Shown piece after piece: positions 6,205 through 11,425 of a DNA stretch of 11,425 nt; position 1 is the first letter of the stretch, and each line of letters begins with the position of its first letter. The notes under the pieces are model-generated. The model was not told the DNA's origin, made no database searches, and saw only the letters and a program-made list of their open reading frames with translations. The stretch comes from Peptococcaceae bacterium UBA7185 (GTDB lineage: Bacteria; Bacillota; Peptococcia; Peptococcales; Peptococcaceae): contig DKVF01000004.1 in NCBI GenBank assembly GCA_002491065.1, positions 1 through 11,425 of the forward strand, written 5' to 3'. The translations under genes were made by a program, and so were the position numbers.

Positions 6205-6760
6205 CGTCCCATACCTCCTCCTCTTGCAAAATGGCTTTGAGCTTCTTTTTGCTCCGACTGCTTATCTTTTCCACATTGGCAACGGTCAAATCCAACAGCC
6301 GCGCCACCTCCCTGTTGCTGTAGCCATAGGCAAACTTCAACAGCAGCACGTCCCGATACTGGCCGGGCAGCTTGCCCAGCGCACTGGCGATACTGCTCCC
6401 CTCATCGACGCCCATTTCTACCGACATGCATGCTGCATTTTCTATATCCTCCATCCCTATGGTGGGGATGTGTTTTCGCTCCTGCCTTCTCCGGATATCA
6501 ATGGCCACTCTCCGCGTCATGATGAGCAAGAGATGCATGGTTTCCTGGGAAACGGACTCATGGATCATGCACATATTCCTGGCAACGCGCAGAAAAACGG
6601 TGCAGACTGCCTCCTCGACCATCTCTTCATCCCGCAGCTGTTTCCTGGCTGCGTGGTACAGCAATTTTTTGTATTTCTCATACAGGGTTTCAAATTTGTC
6701 CTGATCTTCTGCACTCCCAATCAGGGCCAGACAAATCTCCAACACTTCCCGCAGTCCCAT
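6188..6760 (-). CDS. ECF-type RNA polymerase sigma factor
   Basis: 190 residues; ATG at 6760, preceded directly by an in-frame TAG, with GGAAGGTGG just upstream. Residues about 23-95 form region 2, which binds core polymerase and the -10 element (FETLYEKYKKLLYHAARKQL, then EAVCTVFLRVARN, then MTRRVAIDIRRRQERKH). Residues about 123-178 form region 4, which reads the -35 element (ALGKLPGQYRDVLLLKFAYG, YSNREVARLLDLTVANVEKI, then a basic SRSKKKLKAIL). The length and two-domain layout are those of an ECF sigma. It overlaps the anti-sigma gene and has a copy of the TGTCC/CGTT promoter motif just upstream (6790-6829), so it probably activates its own operon as well as the exported-protein operon. 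A 19-codon ORF with a better ribosome site overlaps its start and may tune its translation. Confidence 0.9.
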   Translation of the reverse strand: MGLREVLEICLALIGSAEDQDKFETLYEKYKKLLYHAARKQLRDEEMVEEAVCTVFLRVARNMCMIHESVSQETMHLLLIMTRRVAIDIRRRQERKHIPTIGMEDIENAACMSVEMGVDEGSSIASALGKLPGQYRDVLLLKFAYGYSNREVARLLDLTVANVEKISSRSKKKLKAILQEEEVWDDEAER

Positions 6761-6780
6761 CTACCACCTTCCGCTAACAT
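6721..6780 (-). CDS. Possible leader peptide overlapping the sigma start
   Basis: An ATG at 6780 with GAGGAG five bases upstream opens the 19-residue frame MLAEGGRWDCGKCWRFVWP, which crosses the sigma start in another reading frame and ends inside the sigma gene. Its ribosome site is better placed than that of the sigma gene. It could be a translated leader that limits sigma synthesis, or a coincidence caused by a ribosome-site-rich leader. Confidence 0.25.
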   Translation of the reverse strand: MLAEGGRWDCGKCWRFVWP

Positions 6781-6789
6781 ATTTCTCCT

Positions 6790-6829
6790 CTATTTATATA
6801 CAACGACAAAAAGAGAACAAATTGGGACA
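6790..6829 (-). promoter_or_regulatory. ECF-type promoter, copy B (sigma operon)
   Basis: On the minus strand TGTCCC (6829-6824) is followed after 18 bases by CGTTGTATATAAATA (from 6805). The start site would fall near 6797, giving a leader of under 40 bases before the sigma start. The match to copies A and C indicates autoregulation by the sigma factor encoded just downstream. Confidence 0.7.
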
Positions 6830-7050
6830 CTGTTTTCCATAAAGTTTTTCTATCCTGTTCATGCCCCTTTTCCATAATAGGTAATGCAATTATAGTAGAA
6901 AGCTGCCGGAAATACAACGAAAATGTCATAATCAGACTGTCACCTGTCCCCAATACCCTATAAAACAAATACAATCGAAGCAAAGCCAATCAAGCAAAGT
7001 CCTCATCCGTAAATCCTGTTGCCCTTTCCCCCTTTCTCAAAAAATCTCTT
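6830..7050 (-). other. Gap between promoter copies B and C, no clear gene
   Basis: This is the region that promoter copy C would transcribe. I see no convincing gene. A 24-codon ORF (6932-7006, beginning MRTLLDWLCFDC) has only a weak AGGA upstream. A TTG-started 71-codon frame (6774-6989) runs through promoter B and is probably chance. At 6913-6940 lies a degenerate fourth motif: TGACAG, 17 bases, CGTTGTATTT on the minus strand. The stretch may hold a decayed effector gene or a short RNA. Confidence 0.4.
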
Positions 7051-7089
7051 TTATATATTAAGAACGAAAAAAAAGAACAAATCCGGACA
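7051..7089 (-). promoter_or_regulatory. ECF-type promoter, copy C (no intact gene downstream)
   Basis: On the minus strand TGTCCG (7089-7084) is followed after 17 bases by CGTTCTTAATATATAA (from 7066). Similarity to copy A extends beyond the sigma-recognition blocks on both sides (an A/T tract and TTTCAT-like sequence upstream, TTTCTC and TCT-rich sequence downstream), over about 85 bases. It therefore looks like a duplication of the whole promoter region. Confidence 0.6.
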
Positions 7090-7160
7090 ACTTTGAAAAA
7101 AATTTTTCATCTTGCTCTGATTTTCATGCTGCGGCATAAGGAAAGGAACAGGCTGCGCGC

Positions 7161-7226
7161 TACTAATAAATATTTAGTACTATTCATTTTTTAGTACTTG
7201 ACAATGCAAAGTAGTTGGTATAACAT
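7161..7226 (+). promoter_or_regulatory. Promoter and probable PadR operator
   Basis: A perfect TTGACA (-35, 7198-7203) is followed after 17 bases by TAACAT (-10-like, 7221-7226). Just upstream are an inverted repeat TACTAA/TTAGTA (7161-7166 and 7174-7179) and two direct TTAGTACT copies (7174-7181 and 7191-7198), the second touching the -35. Repeated TAGTA elements at the promoter of a PadR operon are the expected operator for self-repression. Confidence 0.65.
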
Positions 7227-7250
7227 ATAATCTGTAAGGAGGTGGCTGAT

Positions 7251-7571
7251 TTGAATGCTCAATTCAAAAAAGGCGTTCTGGAACTGGTCGTACTGATCTC
7301 TCTGGCCAAGAATGACATGTACGGCTATGAAATCGTCAGTGAAGTCTCCAAAATCATTGAGGTCAATGAGGGTACCATCTATCCGCTCCTGAAGCGGCTG
7401 ACCAATGAAAAATATTTTGAGACTTATTTGCGTGAATCCTCAGAAGGACCGCCGCGAAAATATTATCACCTTACCCGTTCCGGTAAGGCTTACAAAGATG
7501 AGCTGAAAGAAGAATGGCTTACCTTTAACGAAAGCGTGACAAAATTTATTATGGAGTGTGATTCCCTGTGA
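7251..7571 (+). CDS. PadR-family transcriptional regulator
   Basis: I place the start at TTG 7251, because AAGGAGG (7236-7242) lies eight bases upstream; an earlier in-frame GTG at 7242 overlaps that ribosome site. This gives 106 residues starting MNAQFKKGVLELVVLISLAK. The body is a winged helix of the PadR family: MYGYEIVSEVSKIIEVNEGT, then IYPLLKRLTNEKYFETY, then GPPRKYYHLTRSGKAY for the wing, ending in a C-terminal dimer helix. The short length fits the PadR-s2 subgroup, which usually pairs with a DUF1700 membrane protein. The stop overlaps the start of the DUF1700 gene by four bases (GTGA). It probably represses its own operon through the TTAGTACT repeats upstream; the inducing signal is unknown. 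Confidence 0.93.
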   Translation: MNAQFKKGVLELVVLISLAKNDMYGYEIVSEVSKIIEVNEGTIYPLLKRLTNEKYFETYLRESSEGPPRKYYHLTRSGKAYKDELKEEWLTFNESVTKFIMECDSL

Positions 7572-8587
7572 CAAAACATGAATTTCTCAATCTGTTGGAG
7601 CAACGGCTCATTGTACTCAATGACGATGAGCGGGCAGATTTATTGAACGAATATGAACAGCACATCGAAATGAAAATGCAGTCCGGCTTATCTGAGGAAG
7701 AAGCCATCGCTGATTTCGGCGATCCCGAAGAGCTCATCAAGGAGCTGCTGGAGGCTTATCACCTCAACACCGACTATCAGCCTCAAAACAGATTTGCCGC
7801 CAATATCACCTACGGTGTCAAAAGCTGCGCCCATTTTTTGAGCAGCACCTTTGAATCGCTGTGCCAGCAGAACAAGAAAAGCTTGTTCCAGTCCTTTTTA
7901 CGGCTCTGCGGTCTGGGCATTTTTCTGGGTGTGCTGTATACCTTCGGCGCATTATTCTGCCATATGCTGCACAGCTTTTTGGTCTACACGCTGCCCTTTG
8001 GCAGTTCTATCGGCCGTGCGGTCTATCAGCTCATCGAGCTGTGTCTGTATCTCATTTATATGGCGTTCACAATCTATCTGATTATTTTCTTTATCAAACG
8101 CTATATTCTCATCGATTATAAGCCGCTGGAGCAGCCCGCTGCCTGTCACTACAGCAGCACAGAGCCGGTCTTTAATTTCGATTTTGACGGCGCTAAAAAT
8201 TATGCCATGGGCGCCCGCGAGCAAGCCGGTGAAACTATCGCCCGCATGCGCATGAAGGCGGCTCAGTCCAAAGAAATGCGTCTAGCGGAAAAGGAAGGCA
8301 GCGAGAAAGCGCCCTTCCGGATTCCGTTTCCCGATATTTCTCTGAGCACGCTGTGCATGAAGGTGGTCATCTGGTGCTGCCGCTTTGTGGGATTTTTCTT
8401 CCTCCTGTTTGCAGTCTGCTCTGCGTTGGGACTGATTGCCGGCACGGCTACCGCCTTTGTGTTTGTGGTGATGGGCTACAGCATCATCGGGCCGTTTTTG
8501 ATTGTGCTGGGCTGCACACTGCTATCCATCGTGGTCACGGCTCTGCTGATTCAATTTGTATTCGGCATTGGAGGTGCTAAGATATGA
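7568..8587 (+). CDS. DUF1700-family membrane protein
   Basis: 339 residues; a GTG start overlapping the PadR stop, so translation is coupled. Residues 1-65 are the helical DUF1700 (HAAS-type) N-terminal domain: MTKHEFLNLLEQRLIVLNDD, then ERADLLNEYEQHIEMKMQSG, LSEEEAIADFGDPEELIKEL. This cytoplasmic domain is thought to signal to the neighbouring PadR protein. Membrane segments lie near residues 112-138, 153-180, 265-293 and 294-330 (probably two helices). A charged loop at about 182-255 (NFDFDGAKNYAMGAREQAGE and KAAQSKEMRLAEKEGSEKAP) separates the two membrane halves. Its stop overlaps the next start (ATGA). A signalling or envelope-stress role in concert with PadR is the usual view for this pair, but no reaction is known. 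Confidence 0.9.
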   Translation: MTKHEFLNLLEQRLIVLNDDERADLLNEYEQHIEMKMQSGLSEEEAIADFGDPEELIKELLEAYHLNTDYQPQNRFAANITYGVKSCAHFLSSTFESLCQQNKKSLFQSFLRLCGLGIFLGVLYTFGALFCHMLHSFLVYTLPFGSSIGRAVYQLIELCLYLIYMAFTIYLIIFFIKRYILIDYKPLEQPAACHYSSTEPVFNFDFDGAKNYAMGAREQAGETIARMRMKAAQSKEMRLAEKEGSEKAPFRIPFPDISLSTLCMKVVIWCCRFVGFFFLLFAVCSALGLIAGTATAFVFVVMGYSIIGPFLIVLGCTLLSIVVTALLIQFVFGIGGAKI

Positions 8588-9354
8588 GAAAGGCCATGCG
8601 GATTTATTTGATTCTCACCCTGGTCGGCGTGATCCTCGTCGGTCTGGGCTGCGGCATCTCGGTATTTGAGATGAGTACCTATCAGACGGCAGACTACAGC
8701 GCCGCAGATGCAGACGCCTCCCTTCCGGCGATTGAGATGTCCACCAAAACCTTAGAAGCACCCTTAAGCGGCAACAGCCAGTTTAAGCTGGATTACTACC
8801 GCTGGAATGACAGCAAATATGAGGTGGAGATTGACAACAGTTTGCAGGATAAGGTATTGATTCAGGTGACCGGTCCAAAGGATTTGTACAACTATTATCT
8901 GAACCAGGAAGGAACCAACTATTATAATCTGTATTTTGAATCTCGTCCTTTTGAAAGCTTTCATTTCTTTTTGAAAACAGCCAAAGAGGGCTATTTCGTC
9001 AGCAATCCGCCGCCCATTCAGGTCACGCTGCGGATGAACGAGGCGCAGGCCAAAAATTTTAAGCTCAATGAGGAGCGGGACCGTGTCAATGAAATCTCCA
9101 CCGATTATCAGGAACGGATTTCTTCCATCGAAGAACAGTATCAGGAAACCTTAACCTCTTTGGAAGAAGAACAGCAGGTACAGCAGCAGGAGCTGCAGGA
9201 TTCCTACGAGGCCCAGCTGGACGAGCTGCGGCAGCAGTATGAGGAAGCGCTGGCCCAAAAGGATGCGGAGCTGGAAAACCAGCAGCAACAATATGAAGAA
9301 AAAATCACATCCTTACAGCAACAGATAGAAACTATCCGCGATTCCTTAAACTAG
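8584..9354 (+). CDS. Membrane-anchored protein with C-terminal coiled coil
   Basis: 256 residues; the ATG overlaps the DUF1700 stop by four bases, making this the third gene of the operon. Residues about 7-28 (IYLILTLVGVILVGLGCGIS) form an uncleaved membrane anchor. Residues about 30-155 are predicted extracellular and beta-rich (FKLDYYRWNDSKYEVEID, KVLIQVTGPKDLYNYYLN, PPPIQVTLRM), similar in position to the DUF4097-type adhesin partner often found after DUF1700. Residues about 160-254 are a long, highly charged, glutamine-rich coiled coil (for example ISSIEEQYQETLTSLEEEQQ and LDELRQQYEEALAQKDAELE). A coiled coil of about 90 residues as the C-terminal half is unusual for this operon position and suggests self-assembly or reach away from the membrane. 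No enzyme motif is seen. A strong terminator follows. Confidence 0.85.
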   Translation: MRKAMRIYLILTLVGVILVGLGCGISVFEMSTYQTADYSAADADASLPAIEMSTKTLEAPLSGNSQFKLDYYRWNDSKYEVEIDNSLQDKVLIQVTGPKDLYNYYLNQEGTNYYNLYFESRPFESFHFFLKTAKEGYFVSNPPPIQVTLRMNEAQAKNFKLNEERDRVNEISTDYQERISSIEEQYQETLTSLEEEQQVQQQELQDSYEAQLDELRQQYEEALAQKDAELENQQQQYEEKITSLQQQIETIRDSLN

Positions 9355-9380
9355 ACGCAGTCCATTCTCACAAACGCTGC

Positions 9381-9427
9381 AAAAAGGGAAGTCCATCAGC
9401 ATTTTTTGCGACAGACTTCCTTTTTTT
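9381..9427 (+). terminator. Intrinsic terminator of the PadR operon
   Basis: AAAAAGGGAAGTC (9381-9393) pairs with GACTTCC followed by TTTTTTT (9414-9427); the core is GGAAGTC/GACTTCC with an A-T extension. It lies 27 bases past the coiled-coil gene and ends the PadR-DUF1700-coiled-coil operon. Confidence 0.9.
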
Positions 9428-9512
9428 ATTGGCAGCTGGACACAGACCATTCTCCATTTATAAAGATTTGGTAAAAATTTTATAAAATATTGAGGGAATA
9501 CCCCATTTGCCC

Positions 9513-9541
9513 TTGCGAAATTCTGAAAAATCCAGTATCAT
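9513..9541 (+). promoter_or_regulatory. Possible uppP promoter
   Basis: TTGCGA (9513-9518), a 17-base spacer and TATCAT (9536-9541) form a fair sigma-A-type promoter about 90 bases upstream of uppP. The rest of the 9428-9630 gap is AT-rich and shows no gene. Confidence 0.35.
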
Positions 9542-9630
9542 AGCAACGGTGCTTTTTATGTGTATTATTGGTATGTTTTGAAAATCCGCAGGAAGCATCA
9601 AAATGAATTGAAAACAGGAGATTATGTATT

Positions 9631-10458
9631 ATGACTGACTTTTTTTCTGAGTTATTGAAGGTGATTGTCATCGGTATCATCGAGGGGATTACCGAGTGGC
9701 TGCCTATTTCCAGCACTGGACACATGATTTTGGCCGAGGAATTCCTCTCGCTGAATGTATCGCCGGAATTTTTGGAAATGTTCAATGTCGTCATTCAGTT
9801 GGGCGCGATTCTGGCCGTTGTGGTACTGTTTTTCCATAAGCTCTGGCCCTTCTGCTCCCCCAAACAGGGACTGATAAAAAAAGACATCTGGAATCTGTGG
9901 ATGAAGGTGATTCTGGCCGTGCTGCCCGCCGCCATCATCGGTATTCCGCTGGACGACTGGTTTAAACACTTTTACAATTATCCTACTGTCGCAGTGACGC
10001 TGATTCTTTACGGCGTTCTGTTTATCGTCATTGAAAATTACAACAAGCATCGCCGCCCTGTGGTCAATGACTTTTCCCAGCTGACCTGGCAGCTGGCGCT
10101 GGCCATCGGTATGTTTCAGGTATTGTCCCTGATTCCCGGTACTTCCCGCTCCGGCTCTACCATTTTAGGCGCCATACTTCTGGGCACCTCCCGTTATATC
10201 GCCGCCGAGTTCAGCTTTTATCTGGCCATTCCTGTAATGTTCGGCGCCAGTCTGCTGAAGCTGCTCAAATTTGGTCTCAGCTTTACCTTTGCGGAAGGGG
10301 TGCTTCTACTCACCGGCATGGTCGTGGCTTTTGTGATTTCCATTCTGGCAATCAAGTTTTTATTGAACTATATCAAGAAAAATGACTTTAAGGCTTTTGG
10401 CTATTACCGTATCGTTTTAGGGATTATCGTGCTGGGCTACTTTTTCTTTCTCGCCTAG
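9631..10458 (+). CDS. uppP: Undecaprenyl-diphosphate phosphatase
   Basis: 275 residues, the normal length; ATG with CAGGAG about 10 bases upstream. The enzyme removes a phosphate from undecaprenyl diphosphate at the outer face of the membrane, recycling the lipid carrier for peptidoglycan and other wall polymers; higher dosage is known to give bacitracin resistance. The two diagnostic motifs are intact: EGITEWLPISSTGH at 18-31 (with E18, E22, S28 and H31) and PGTSRSGSTI at 169-178 (with R173). Seven or eight membrane helices are evident, for example 50-69, 92-106, 119-136, 154-166, 192-212 and 225-246, ending in a hydrophobic GIIVLGYFFFLA. It has its own upstream space after the PadR-operon terminator and a different gene after it, so it is probably transcribed alone or with the NlpC/P60-like gene about 100 bases downstream. 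Confidence 0.97.
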   Translation: MTDFFSELLKVIVIGIIEGITEWLPISSTGHMILAEEFLSLNVSPEFLEMFNVVIQLGAILAVVVLFFHKLWPFCSPKQGLIKKDIWNLWMKVILAVLPAAIIGIPLDDWFKHFYNYPTVAVTLILYGVLFIVIENYNKHRRPVVNDFSQLTWQLALAIGMFQVLSLIPGTSRSGSTILGAILLGTSRYIAAEFSFYLAIPVMFGASLLKLLKFGLSFTFAEGVLLLTGMVVAFVISILAIKFLLNYIKKNDFKAFGYYRIVLGIIVLGYFFFLA

Positions 10459-10559
10459 CCTGCGCCCTGCTTTTTAAGAGGATTCCCGCATAAGTATGTG
10501 TGTATTCCTCTCTGCCCTGTCAGAGGGTACAATCTTACCAAAGAAGAGTGGTGTGTTTG

Positions 10560-11120
10560 ATGTATCGTTCCCGCTATCCACAAGAAACCCGTTCCATTTA
10601 TATTTTGCTGATGCGCACAGATACCTATTTTTCTCGCCTGATTCATTTTGTGAGCGCTGAGGAATATACCCATGCTTCTCTTTGCCTGGACGGCAGTCTG
10701 CAGCAGTTTTACAGCTTCGGCCGGAAAAACAGCTATCTCATGTTTCCCGCCGGTTTCGTACAGGAGGAGCTGGACCGCGGTATTTTTCAACGCTTTCCAG
10801 AGATTCCCTGTGCTCTCTACGAGCTGCAGGTACCATTACCAGTATATGAAAAGATTGTGCAGCGTATTATGCTGATGCGCTACAGCCAGAGCGAGTATCA
10901 TTATAATTGTCTGGGCGTGTTGCTCTGCAAGCTGGGATTTGCCCATCAACGGCAATATCACTATTTCTGCTCTCAATTTGTCGCAGACGTATTACAGAGA
11001 AGCGGCGCGCTGGAGTTTTCCAAAGAGGCCTCGCTGGTGCAGCCCGGTGATTTCCGGCATCTGCCCCAGCTGCAGCTGCGCTACCAGGGACAATTAAATC
11101 AACTGCGCAGCGCCTTTTAG
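10560..11120 (+). CDS. Permuted NlpC/P60-like (YiiX-type) cysteine hydrolase
   Basis: I take the ATG at 10560 as the start (186 residues; a GAAGAG-type site lies upstream); an in-frame ATG at 10500 would add 20 arginine-rich residues that look non-coding. No signal peptide or membrane segment is seen, so the protein is probably cytoplasmic. The motif order His then Cys is that of permuted papain-like NlpC/P60 proteins (YiiX/YaeF type): YTHASLCLD with H38, then QYHYFCSQFVADVLQRSGAL with C137, followed by VQPGDFRHLP. Between them are LQQFYSFGRK and a Tyr-rich YHYNCLGVLLCKLGF. Such enzymes are thought to act on amide or ester bonds of peptides or lipids; the substrate is unknown. It lies between uppP and the bidirectional terminator shared with the cysteine synthase gene. 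Confidence 0.75.
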   Translation: MYRSRYPQETRSIYILLMRTDTYFSRLIHFVSAEEYTHASLCLDGSLQQFYSFGRKNSYLMFPAGFVQEELDRGIFQRFPEIPCALYELQVPLPVYEKIVQRIMLMRYSQSEYHYNCLGVLLCKLGFAHQRQYHYFCSQFVADVLQRSGALEFSKEASLVQPGDFRHLPQLQLRYQGQLNQLRSAF

Positions 11121-11151
11121 TCTCATTGAAAAGCGCTGTCCGCCTAAACAG

Positions 11152-11206
11152 AAAACCCCCGATAAAAGCTGTCAACGCCAATACAGCAGCTTTTGTCGGG
11201 GGTTTT
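11152..11206. terminator. Bidirectional intrinsic terminator
   Basis: AAAACCCCCGATAAAAGCTG (11152-11171) pairs with CAGCTTTTGTCGGGGGTTTT (11187-11206) over 20 positions with one wobble and a 15-base loop. T runs follow the stem on both strands (TTTTGTTG on plus, TTTTCTGTTT on minus). It serves the NlpC/P60-like gene from the left and the cysteine synthase gene from the right. Nothing else is seen between the two genes. Confidence 0.93.
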
Positions 11207-11282
11207 GTTGTCAGATTATTTGCTGACAGTTTATCCTTTGGTCAGATTGTCATTCTTTTCAGCACAGACCATCCTGCATCTA

Positions 11283-11425
11283 TTATTCATTCTCAAACAG
11301 CGGCGTGCTGAAATAGCGTTCCGCTGTATCGGGCAGAATGGTAACGACAGTCTTACCCTCGCCCAGCTTCTTTGCCAGCTTGCGGGCAGCGGCCACATTG
11401 GTGCCGCTGGAAATGCCGCACATCA
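11283..11425 (-). CDS. cysK: Cysteine synthase, C-terminal end (partial)
   Basis: Only the last 46 residues are inside the window; the gene continues off the right edge. They read MCGISSGTNVAAARKLAKKL, then GEGKTVVTILPDTAERYFST and PLFENE, followed by TAA and TAG. The GISSGxN turn, which helps hold the pyridoxal phosphate phosphate group, and the VTILPDxxERYxST(x)LF ending are typical of O-acetylserine sulfhydrylase, which makes cysteine from O-acetylserine and sulfide. Cysteine synthase-like enzymes such as CysM share this ending, so the exact paralogue is not certain. It converges on the NlpC/P60-like gene and shares the terminator at 11152-11206. Confidence 0.93.
   Translation of the reverse strand, partial: MCGISSGTNVAAARKLAKKLGEGKTVVTILPDTAERYFSTPLFENE

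Noticed and set aside
6224..6877. 217-codon plus-strand open frame opposite the sigma gene
   Set aside because: It is a reverse-strand shadow of the sigma gene; it has no ribosome site or recognisable domain.
6774..6989. 71-codon TTG-started frame between promoters B and C
   Set aside because: Its C-terminal part is a translation of promoter B and the sigma leader, and the ribosome site is weak.
10477..10511. AGAGGA/TCCTCT inverted repeat after uppP as a terminator
   Set aside because: Only six pairs with a 23-base loop and no T tract.
1..11425. CRISPR array, tRNA, rRNA or riboswitch
   Set aside because: No regularly spaced repeats, cloverleaf or known aptamer pattern was seen by eye on either strand; a covariance search was not possible.

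Overview
The window looks like chromosomal DNA from a Gram-positive, probably gut-type, Clostridia member (Lachnospiraceae-like). The reasons are strong AGGAGG-type ribosome binding sites, GTG and TTG starts, a canonical Firmicutes parS site, a PadR/DUF1700 operon, and secreted proteins of the DUF6147 and putative-amidase types. No genus can be named from sequence alone. Composition is split: roughly 1-5850 is AT-rich and holds decayed or unrecognised genes, while roughly 5880-11425 is clearly richer in GC. By hand count the change is about 36% to 58% GC and falls inside the anti-sigma gene.

Layout. 1-1716 (minus strand) holds a tiny ORF, a frameshifted membrane-protein gene, an intact unknown membrane protein and a frameshifted Phd/YefM-type antitoxin with no toxin beside it. 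1859-1874 is a perfect 16-bp ParB-binding parS palindrome. 2049-2252 is a small membrane protein. 2626-5309 (minus) is a run of three exported proteins: DUF6147-like, a putative cysteine amidase and a lipoprotein. 5503-6760 (minus) is an ECF sigma factor overlapping a membrane anti-sigma gene. 7251-9354 (plus) is a tightly coupled PadR - DUF1700 - membrane-anchored coiled-coil operon. 9631-10458 is uppP, 10560-11120 a permuted NlpC/P60-like protein, and 11283-11425 (minus) the 3' end of a cysteine synthase gene. A 20-bp bidirectional terminator separates the last two.

How the genes fit together. The main coherent system is an ECF sigma/anti-sigma regulon. Three near-identical promoter-like motifs (TGTCC - 17/18 nt - CGTT, then a TATA-rich stretch) lie on the minus strand. 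One is just upstream of the sigma gene, which suggests autoregulation. One is upstream of the three-gene exported operon. The third is an apparent duplicate of the second and has no intact gene after it. The simplest reading is a signal-responsive sigma factor, held by a membrane anti-sigma with an extracellular DUF4367-like sensor, that switches on secreted wall-active or surface proteins. Immediately beside it, divergently transcribed, is a second envelope-type regulatory module (PadR/DUF1700/coiled coil), followed by uppP. The region as a whole therefore has a cell-envelope theme. Functions of the exported proteins beyond their fold class are inference.
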